Assembly (NCBI RefSeq): GCF_000186865.1
Contig: NW_008705564.1
Coordinates: 1,510,675-1,574,674, forward strand
Source of the DNA: Aureococcus anophagefferens
Lineage: Eukaryota > Sar > Pelagophyceae > Pelagomonadales > Pelagomonadaceae
DNA: 64,000 nt
Reading direction: 5' to 3'
Below the pieces are notes generated by a model. That model had not been told where the DNA came from. It was given only the letters and a program-made list of their open reading frames with translations, and did not search any database. Position 1 is the first letter of the stretch. Each line of letters opens with the position of its first letter. Made by a program: the position numbers and the translations under genes. This document shows, in pieces, positions 18,997 to 27,400 of the stretch.

Positions 18997-21181
18997 TTAC
19001 CTCTTCACGCCGCCCGTCCCGATGTCGAACTTGTGCTGCATGCCCAGGTCGGAGTGGGAGAAGATGTGGCAGTGGGCGAGCGAGGGCCCGTCGTAGTCGG
19101 CGGCGCGGAAGCGGATCTTCACCCAGCCCGGGGTTGGGAGGGTGATGGTGTCGCGCCAGTCCCCCACGGCGTAGTCGACCCCCTCGCCGTGGGACAGGTC
19201 CACCTGTGTGCAAATCAACCAGTGAGCTGGGACGTCCTGACCAAACTTTGAAATTCTCTAGCTCGGTCAAATCGAAGTCGATTCGGCTGATTTTTGGACG
19301 GATCGATTGCTCTCGACGAGTCTCACACTGCAGTCGGGTTGAATATTTGATTTGCACACAGAGGTCGACGATCTGGAAGTGGTTCGTGTGCAGGTGGAAG
19401 GGGTGGTTCGTGTCCTCCGGTCCGCCGTGCTTGACGTCGTTGTGCAGCGTCCACTCTACCACGTCGCCGACGTCGACGGATCCGTCGCCGTCGACGACGC
19501 GGAGGCCGTAGTCCGTGTAGGCGTTGCCGTCGCGGACGACAGACGCGCCGTCGTAGTACGCCAGCGTCGCGACGCGATCCGGCCGCTCACCGAGGAGCGA
19601 CCGGAAAAGCCGCGGAGGCGGCGCGTCGAGGCGCGGCGCCGCGGACGCGTCCGGCCGCCGCGAGGGCGTCGGCACCACATCCAAGATCTCGCCGTCGAAG
19701 ACGTCCGAGCCGCCGCCCAGGTAGTACGCGAGCGCGCCGCGCTTCGCGCTTCGGAGCGTGGCGGGCGCGTCGCAGCGCGCGAAGAGGTCGACGCGCGACC
19801 CCGGCGCGAGCACCTGGGCAGGAAAAGGGTGATTCAACGTCGCTTCAACGTGAGTGTTCCGCGCGCGCGCGTTCCGGGAAAAGTATCCACGCTTCGAGAC
19901 CGTTCCAAGAGATGATCGCTCGTCCAAAAATCAGCCGAAACGAGTGGAAACCGGCCGAGATCGGAGCCGTTGAAGTTGGGAATTTCGCTCTCTTTTCCTG
20001 CTCTGGCGAGCACGAGGGGCGCCGCGAAGGCGGGCCGCGGCTCCGGCAGCGCGACGCCGTCGCGCGCGACGACGGACGCCTCGCAGGCCGTCGCGTCCGA
20101 CAGCTCCAGCGACAGGATGTCGTTCGACCCGCCGTTGACCACGCGCCAGCGGAGCCACGCGCCCGCGGGCGGGCGGAACGTGGGCCGGAGCTCGCCGTTG
20201 ACCGTGAAGAAGCTCGCGTCGAGGGGCGCCCGCAGCTCGTCCTTGAGCGCCGCCGCGGCTTTCGTCGCGTCGGCGCCGACGGCGCCGCCGGCGACGACGG
20301 GCAGCCGGCTCCCGGACGCGACCGACGCCCAGGCGTAGTTCCGCGCCTTGCCGGCGACGAGGTTCGTCGACGCCAGGAGCATGACGACGTCCTCGGGGAA
20401 CCGGCCCGGGTCCGCGTCCGCGACGACGACGGCGCCGAGCATGCCGTAGGCCTGGAGGCCCGAGCTCCCCTGCGCGTGCGGGTGGTACCAGTAGGTGCCC
20501 GGCGCGTGGTCCGCGGGCAGGTGGTAGTCGTAGCGCTTCGACTCGCCCGGCGCCACGAGCGAGAAGACGTCGTCCTCGCGCGGCGACACCTGTGTGGAAA
20601 TCAACCGCTGGTTTGGGACGTCCCGACCAAACTTTGAAATGCTCTCGCTCGGTCGAATCGAAGTCGATTCGGCTGATTTTCGGACGGATCGATGGCTCTC
20701 GTCGAGTTCTCGAAGCACGGCCGAAGAGGCTGGTCCGAACCGTTCGATTACGCGCACATTGAAGTCGGGTTGAAGATTTGATTTGCACGCGGGGCGACGC
20801 GTGCCAGCCGTGCATGTGGAGCGACGTCGTGTTCGGGCGCCGGAGGCTGTCGCGCGCGCGCGCCGCGCCGTCCTCGGCGCCGAGGCCGTTGACGACCTCG
20901 ACGGTGACGGCGTCGCCCGGCGCCACGACGAGCGTCGGCCCGGGCGTCGACCGCTCGTAGCGCCGGCTCACGACGCCGAACGCGTCCGGCCCCGCGCCGA
21001 CGCGGAGCCGCGTCCGCAGCGCGCCGCCGCGCGACCGCCGCAGCGGCGCCTGGCGCAGGCCGTAGCGCCGCGCGAAGGGCGTCGTGCTGTCGACGCGCAC
21101 GTAGCTCAGCGTCATCAACGCGACGACGACGGCGAGGATCACGGCCGCGGCCGCGACGCCGCGCGCGAGGGCCGGGCGCAT
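18997..21181 (-). CDS. multicopper oxidase (laccase-like), membrane-anchored or secreted
   Basis: Four exons, 21181-20801, 20589-20014, 19813-19370 and 19203-18997 (381, 576, 444 and 207 nt, all phase 0), give 535 aa. Every intron is an introner element. All four copper motifs are present: HMHGWH (122-127), WYHPHAQG (HPH 163-165), HPFHLH (about 456-461) and HCHIFSHSDLGM (511-522, with the axial Met of the type 1 site). The family oxidises phenols or metal ions and reduces O2 to water at the trinuclear centre. A hydrophobic segment at residues 8-25 could be a signal anchor. A cell-surface phenol, Fe or Mn oxidase is likely; the substrate cannot be told from the sequence. Divergent from the LYR gene, with ~320 bp of shared promoter space. 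Confidence 0.9.
19204..19369 (-). mobile_element. introner element B1 (intron, 166 bp)
   Basis: Third intron of the oxidase. Target copies GTCGACCT (donor side, 19369-19362) and GTGGACCT (exon side, 19203-19196) differ by one base. The donor is the GT of the first copy. Terminal repeats CTGTGTGCAAATCAA and TTGATTTGCACACAG. Relative to the gene the shared core runs in reverse orientation. Confidence 0.92.
19814..20013 (-). mobile_element. introner element A2 (intron, 200 bp)
   Basis: Second intron of the oxidase. Target duplication GTGCTCGC at 20013-20006 and 19813-19806; the donor GT opens the first copy. Ends read AGAGCAGGAAAAG and CTTTTCCTGCCCAG. Nearly identical in its middle to element A1, 10 kb away. 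Phase 0. Confidence 0.93.
20590..20800 (-). mobile_element. introner element B2 (intron, 211 bp)
   Basis: First intron of the oxidase. Target copies GCGTCGCC (20800-20793) and GTGTCGCC (20589-20582): the donor copy now reads GC where the retained exon copy reads GT. Longest family-B copy in the window, with an extra internal segment around 20710-20750. Reverse core orientation. Phase 0. Confidence 0.9.
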
Positions 21182-21503
21182 GGTGTCTTGGTCGCGCGCC
21201 CTTCGAGCGATGCGCACGCTTGCGCCTGGGATTGGCGATGCGAATGAAGGTGCGTGCGCGCTCGGCGGCGCGCGTCAACGCGGAGCGCTCTTGCTCAGGC
21301 CGTGGACCTCAAGCTTGCGGCAATTCCAGTTCACCCAGCCAAAGTTGCAGCTCGCCGCGCGCAGAGCCGCGCACGCAGAGCCGCGGCCAGCACGCACAGA
21401 CCGCGAACGCATCGCCTGGGACCTCCTCGACACGGCTCGAGCCCAGAAAACGGTCTTTTAAAACGCCCCGGACGCGCCGTCGCCAAACCAGACGCCACAA
21501 ACC

Positions 21504-21851
21504 ATGCCGCTCGGCGACCTGCGCACGATCCTGCGCCACCTCGGCAAGTGGCCGTCGACGAAGCCGCGCGACTCCATCTACCGCGCGCACGTCATGGGCG
21601 AGTACCGGAGGCACGCGGGCGAGGCGGACCCCGAGGCGCTCGTCGCGCTGCGGCGGCGCGCGACCGACTACGCGAACCTGCTCACGGGCGTCGAGGAGCA
21701 GAAGCGGCTGCGGGCCCTCGACACGGGCGCGGAGATGTCGACGAGCATCAAGGAGGCCGCGCGGCGCTCCGCCGTGCGCTCGGGCCTCCTCGCGCCCGAG
21801 GAGTCGGACGCGCCGTTCGACGACGTCTTCAAGAAGCCCCTGAACGGGTAG
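21504..21851 (+). CDS. LYR-motif protein, possibly FMC1-like
   Basis: 115 aa, single exon. The N-terminus LRTILRHLGKWPSTKPRDSI followed by YRAHVMGEYRRH has the Leu-Tyr-Arg-type helical pattern of Complex1_LYR assembly factors. The middle (YANLLTGVEEQKRL, ALDTGAEMS) and the late GLLAPE segment recall the FMC1 family, which helps assemble mitochondrial ATP synthase. The match is by eye and weak. The length fits the family, and many LYR proteins lack a cleaved presequence, as here. Other LYR factors (complex II or Fe-S assembly) are equally possible. Confidence 0.55.
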   Translation: MPLGDLRTILRHLGKWPSTKPRDSIYRAHVMGEYRRHAGEADPEALVALRRRATDYANLLTGVEEQKRLRALDTGAEMSTSIKEAARRSAVRSGLLAPEESDAPFDDVFKKPLNG

Positions 21852-22033
21852 CGCCTGTAAATAACTCGTCGCGCGTCTCTGGTTTTACGTAGTGTGGTGT
21901 TAGAGCACGGCTCGGCGGCGTCGACTCGACCGAAAGCCGCACCTTGAATGCCACGTGAACTCAATGTTGTACTTTACCGCATGCTCTTCGGGGCAGCGCG
22001 GCCGCTTGCTCTCCGCTCGCTGCCTTCTCCGCC

Positions 22034-23553
22034 ATGCGCGCGCTCGCCCTCCTCGCATTGGCAGCCGTCGCCGACGCCTGGGATGTCAACGCGACGGGCG
22101 CGTCGGCTGGCTGCGGCAGCGCGCCGCCGGTCTATCCCGGCGCTCCCGCGGCCAAGCTCGCCATGTGGGCGCCCGACGCCAACCCGCTGTTCCCCGACGG
22201 CTACGCCCAGCGCCACTACTTTTTGTGGGTGCCGCCGACCTACGACCCGAAGCAACCGGCGTCGCTCGTCGTCGACTTCCACGGCTTCTACGACAACGCC
22301 GGCGACGAGGTCGAGGAGTCCGGGTTGATCGCCGTCGCGACGGCCGCGGGGTTGAACTACGTCGTCGTCTACCCCGTGGGCTCCGGCGGCGGCGGCAGCG
22401 GCGACTCGAGGTCGTGGAACGTCGACGGCAACGGCCTCAACCGCGACGACGGCCCCGGCGGGCCCGTGTGCCGACTGCCGCGCGCGGCGTCCCGCGGCCG
22501 CGACGATTTTCGAGAGATTTGGGGTGGGCAAAACAATGAGGAATCGTGACCGTCATGCTCGGTAGGCCGCGCACGAAGGACGACGAGTACGTCTGCTACG
22601 AGTCGTGCAAGGTGACGCCCCGGGGCTGCGACGAGCGCCGGGGCTGCGACAGCGCGAGCTGCATGGCCGACTCGGCGTTCGTCACGGCGCTCCTGGCGAA
22701 GCTCAAGGGCGAGCTCTGCGTCGACCTCGGCGCCGTGCACCTCGCGGGCATCTCCGCCGGCGGCATGATGGCCTACCAGGCGGCGCTGGACAACCACGCG
22801 CAGATCGCGTCCGTCGCGCCCGTCGCCGGCTCGCGCTNNNNNNNNNNNNNNNNNNNNNNNNNNNNNNNNNNNNNNNNNNNNNNNNNNCCGCCGTCGCGGC
22901 GGACGCGGCGCGGCGTCGGCGCGGCGTCGGCGCGGCGTCGACCGCCCACGGCTCCGGAGGGCCGGGGCTGCAACAGCGCGAGCTGCATGGCCGACTCGGC
23001 GTTCGTCACGGCGCTCCTGGCGAAGCTCAAGGGCGAGCTCTGCGTCGACCTCGGCGCCGTGCACCTCGCGGGCATCTCCGCCGGCGGCATGATGGCCTAC
23101 CAGGCCGCGCTGGACAACCACGCGCAGATCGCGTCCGTCGCGCCCGTCGCCGGCTCGCGCTTCGTCGGCTTCAACGTTGCGCCCGCGTCGCCCGTCGCCG
23201 TCCTGTCGTCGCACGGCTACGCGGACTGGACGATCCCGGCGAACGCGTCCAACGGCGAGCCGGGCCCGAAGCCCCGGGGCGTCGCGGAGAGCTCGGACCA
23301 CTTCTTCTACGTCGAGGAGCCCGACATCCTGCGCAAGTTCTCCCGGAACTGCGACGGACGGACGGCCAAGTACCCCACGAAGTACGACGGCGCGCGCGAG
23401 CTCCAGTGCGTCCGGCCCTTTGGGAAGTGCGAGAGCGACATCGTCATGTGCGTCGGCCAGTGGGGCCACACGTGGCCCCTGCACAAGGAGTACCCGGAGG
23501 CCTGGGCGTCGTTGGCCCTCGACTTCTTCGCCGCGACGAAGCGGAGCGCCTAG
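22034..23553 (+). CDS. secreted PHB-depolymerase/feruloyl-esterase-like hydrolase, interrupted by assembly gap
   Basis: Exon 22034-22461 starts with a signal peptide (MRALALLALAAVADA). A 104-bp intron with a probable GC donor (22462-22565) follows, and the rest runs to TAG at 23551-23553. The alpha/beta-hydrolase landmarks are an oxyanion-side VVDFHGFYD, nucleophile elbow LAGISAGGMMAY, acid HGYADWTIP and base GHTWP, as in the LpqC/PHB depolymerase esterase family. Many Cys residues fit secretion. The segment 22637-22837 is repeated at 22961-23161 across a 50-N gap, so the protein probably contains it only once. Extracellular ester hydrolysis of polyesters or feruloylated polysaccharides is inferred. 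Confidence 0.8.
22637..23161. repeat. 201-bp duplicated segment flanking a 50-N gap
   Basis: 22637-22837 and 22961-23161 are the same sequence with two visible substitutions. The 50 Ns (22838-22887) begin exactly where copy one stops. This pattern suggests unmerged contig ends rather than a genuine duplication of the catalytic elbow. Confidence 0.85.
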
Positions 23554-23584
23554 TAGATCCCGACGTTTCGGCCCCCGCCCGGCG

Positions 23585-23721
23585 CGCGCCGCCTCGGCCC
23601 GCGACGGGCGGCAGCCACGCCGACGCCCGCGTAATACCGATGTTCGAGTACGAAACACACCTGTCGCACGCGCCGCCTCGGCCCGCGACGGGCGGCAGCC
23701 ACGCCGACGCCCGCGTAATAC
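23585..23721. repeat. 53-bp direct repeat in intergenic spacer
   Basis: 23585-23637 and 23669-23721 are identical copies of a 53-bp GC-rich unit separated by 31 bp. The whole lies between the 3' ends of the esterase and the following minus-strand gene. No coding sense is apparent. Confidence 0.85.
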
Positions 23722-23762
23722 TCCACTGGATGTCCACACAAACGTCCACTTACTAGTACGAC

Positions 23763-24380
23763 TCAGGAGCCGTAGGCCGACAGCCGCAGGTCCGCGACCG
23801 AGAGGCTCGGCTCGTCCGACGGCACGTCGCGCGCGTAGGCGAGCTCGTCCTCGGACTCGCTCTGGTACTCGTCCTCGTAGGGCGCGCAGGGGTGCGTGCA
23901 CGTGGCGATGAGGCTCGTCGACGCGTAGGAGGGCTCCGGGAGCCGCCGCGCGTTCGCGAGGCCGCTCGAGCTCTCGAGGGTCTCGACCGCGGCGTCGAAG
24001 TTCGCGAAGTTCGCGCCGAAGCCGAAGGACGTGACGCCGCAGCTCCAGCCGAGGCAGCTCAGGCCGCACATGTCCGGCTCGGGTCCGAGCGAGAAGCCCT
24101 CGCGCGGCCGGAAGTCCTTCGTGACGACGGACTTGGGGCCCGGGCGCACGAACTTGCGGTAGGTGCGGGGCCGCAGGTCCTCCTGGGGCGCCAGGCCGTC
24201 GGGATGCTCCCGGGGCGCCGGGTCGTCGGGCTGCTCGCCCTTGTTCAGCTCGCGGAGCTCCGTGGCCGACTCCGTGCGCTCCACCTGGCCCTCCTCCGCA
24301 AAGTCGCCGACGCAGACCTCGGGCGGCGACCCCGTGCACAAAGCCCCCGTGCACAAGGCCGACGGCTCGCAGCAGGCCAT
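23763..24380 (-). CDS. hypothetical protein with Cys-rich segments
   Basis: 205 aa in one exon from ATG 24380. The N-terminus contains a duplicated ALCTG (ALCTGALCTGS). An acidic/Pro linker follows, then a basic-aromatic stretch (RTYRKFVRPGPKSVV) and a CGLSCLGWSCG cluster. The C-terminus is acidic. No signal peptide or membrane helix. Not recognised. It is divergent from the large gene at 24459, with only ~80 bp between the starts, so the two may share a promoter. Confidence 0.5.
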   Translation of the reverse strand: MACCEPSALCTGALCTGSPPEVCVGDFAEEGQVERTESATELRELNKGEQPDDPAPREHPDGLAPQEDLRPRTYRKFVRPGPKSVVTKDFRPREGFSLGPEPDMCGLSCLGWSCGVTSFGFGANFANFDAAVETLESSSGLANARRLPEPSYASTSLIATCTHPCAPYEDEYQSESEDELAYARDVPSDEPSLSVADLRLSAYGS

Positions 24381-24458
24381 GGCCGGAGGACGCAGCCCAG
24401 GTCCACGCGGGCAATCTAGATAATCGGCTCAACATAGAGTGAAACGCGCTATTCATGC

Positions 24459-27400
24459 ATGGATATTGCACCGGTAGCGCTGCCGCTCGTCGATGGAGCT
24501 CTAAGCGGCGGTCCCGCGATGGGCGACGGCGACTTCGACCCGGCGACGACGGCGCGGGTCTACGTGCCGCCGCCGAAGCCCACCGGCAAACAGCTGCCCG
24601 GGTCGACGGCGCTCACGGACCGGGGCCGCCAGCAGCAGGCGCAGCAGAAGCAGTTCCTCTACGGCCTCGCCGCGAAGCAGGCGAAGCACGCGCGCGAGGT
24701 GCCGCGGCGGTCGCGGGCGCGGCACCTGAGCCCCTCGGCGCGGCGCGACTGGAGCGACCCGCTCCTCGGCGGCGAGCCGCGGGAGAAGCGGCACTGGTAC
24801 GAGCAGCGGAGCCTGTCGAAGTCGACGAGCCGGCTGCCCGTGGGCGACGTGAGCCAGCTCGACGTGTCGCGGCCTTTGACGTGCCTGAGCCACGACTTCA
24901 AGGGCACCAAGGTCCTGGGCGCGGAGACGCCCTTCTTCGGGTCCAAAATCGACCCGGGCCCGCCGGTCTGGAGCGCCGTGCCCAAGGCCGTGCCGCCGGC
25001 GCTGCGGCTCCAGCTCGAGCGGAGTGGCAACTGGCCCCTGCCGGACACGCCGCGCTGCGCCGCCATGCTCGTCGCCGAGCGGGCCGCGCGCGAGGCCGCG
25101 GAGGCGAAGCGGAGGAAATTGGCGGAGATGGAGGCGCACTACCAAGCGAAAGTCCGCGCGCGCAAGTCGGTCATCGCCGTCATGGCGACGACGGGCATCG
25201 TCCAGGACGCGCCCCCGGCCGCCGCCGCGGACGCCGCCGCGGCCGAGGAGCCGCGGCCCGCGACGTCGCAGTCGGAGCAGAGCGCGGAGTCGCAGTCCGA
25301 CGCGGAGGTGTCGCCTACAAAGAAGGCGTCCGCGCTCGCGGCGCTCGGCGGCGGCTCCCCGAAAAAGGCCGTGGCCTTCGGGGGCGCGCCGAAGAAGAAG
25401 AAGGGGTCCATGCTCTCCAAGTTCAAGAAGGCGGGCCGCATGTCCGCGATGATGGGCCGCATGGTCGCGCCCGATCGCAAGGGCCACGCGGCGCTCCTCG
25501 AGCTGAAGATGATCCTCGCGGAGGAGGCCCACCGCCACCTGCTCTGGCACTGGCGCACGGTCGTGGCCATCTTCCGCGCGGAGGAGCCCGACGTCGAGGC
25601 GCTGCCGTGGCCCTACGCGCCCGCGTCCGCGATCATCGCGCTGCCCAAGGGCAAGCGCAGCTTCGACAACCGGAGCCCCATCGGCACGCTGCGCGCGAAG
25701 AAGATCGGCGACATGCTGCGCTTCACGGGCCTGAGCGACATCAACTGCGTCCGCCTCGTGGAGGCGCGGATCCACATGTGGGTCGACGCGATCTGCACGC
25801 GCGACGCGGACGGCGACGGCGAGGACGACGGCGAGTGGACCCTGCGCCCCCCCGAGAAGGAGGAGGACGAGCTCGACTGGGACGACGAGAGCGACGCGGG
25901 CGCGCTGCCCCGGGAGCAGCAGCCCGTGGCCTACGAGGTCTTCAAGAACTACATGTTCCCCTCGAAGGAGGACCTCAAGAAGATCTGGGACCACCACAAC
26001 GCCTGGGTCAAGCGCCAGGCCGCGGACAAGGCGCGGCGCGACGCGCGCATCGAGAAGCGGCGCAAGAAGCAGCGCGAGCAGCGCAAGTGGGCCCTCGCGG
26101 AGCTCGAGGCCGCGCTCGACGACTGGCCGCCGCGCATCCGCAAGGGCCAGCCGCCCTTCTCGACCAAGGAGCGCCACGCGGCGTTGGAGTTCGTCATGGA
26201 CGCGGGCCAGGGCGAGGGCAAGAAGGCGGGCCTCGCGGCCGCCGCGCTCGGCGCCGCGTCCGGCCTCCACCACGTCCGGCTCCGCGCGCCGGGCATGCGC
26301 GAGGCGCTCGTCAACTGCTGCCTCGAGGGCATCGGCTACGGCGGCCTGAGCGCCGTCGAGATCGTCGAGACCTTCCGCGTCTACTGCGTCGAGCGGCTCC
26401 AGGCCAAGTGGCGCGGCCGCGCGGGCGGGCGCAAGTTCGCGAAGGCGCGCGAGTTGTGGCGGCGCCGCGACCTCTACCTGCTGCGCATCGTGACGCGGGC
26501 CTGGCGCGAGGACGCGCGGAAGATGGCGCTGTTGCGGCGGGCCTGCCTGCGCAAGGTCGTCGGCTGGCGCTGGTGGGCGAAGGGCCGCGTCTACCGGAAG
26601 ATGCTCTTTCGGGTCTGCTTCTGGCCGTTGCGGACCTGGCGCATCATGGCGCGGGCGCGCCTCGTCGCGCGCGAGAAGGCCAAGTTCCTGCGGCTCGTCT
26701 GGCGGTCGCTCGTGAAGCGGCGCCACTGCAAGGCGTGGTTCGCGTACGCGTCCGTCCGCGTGGAGCGGAAGAAGCGCGCGGACGCGCACTACCGGTCCTA
26801 CTTGATGAACGAGGCGCGCCTCAGCGTGGCCTGCTGGCTCGACATGACGCAGCAGCGGCGGGCCCTGCGGCGCGCGTGGCTGAGCCGCCCCGTCGGGGGC
26901 GCGGCGCTGCTCCGGAAGCGGACGCGCGGCCGCGCGTCGCGCGCGCTGAGCGTCTGGAAGTACTGGACCTACCTCGCCAAGCACTGCCGCGTGCGCGCGG
27001 CGTCCTGGTTCCGGCGCATCAAGACGGACGACGACGCGCGGCGCGCGCTCGCCAAGGACGCGAAGCGCGCGCGCGGCGCGCGGCGCCGCGGCCTCCAGAA
27101 GGACCTGAAGGAGATGGACGACACGCGCGCCAAGCCGCCGCCGCTCCCGCTCCCCGACGACGCGACGTGCTTCGCGCCGGCGCCGAACCCGGACGAGGAC
27201 GCGCGGAAGGAGCGGCTCGCCGCGGAGCGGTCGGAGCGCGCGGACCGCGAGGCGCAGCGCAAAGCCGACTTCAAGAAGAAGTGCAAGCGCTTCGCGGCGC
27301 TCAAGACGAAGACGAAGAAGCAGCGCGCCGACGAGAAGCAGCGCCGCGAGGCCGAGGAGGACCGCGGCGCCGCCGTCGAGGCCTTCGAGGCCGCGCTGCT

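Noticed and set aside
19204..19369. Reading the repeated ~200-bp blocks as exons or as solo retroelement parts
   Set aside because: Translations of the blocks (SEIPNF, DFWTSD and similar) recur only because the DNA repeats. Terminal inverted repeats plus 8-bp duplications and exact frame restoration on removal show DNA-transposon-type introns.
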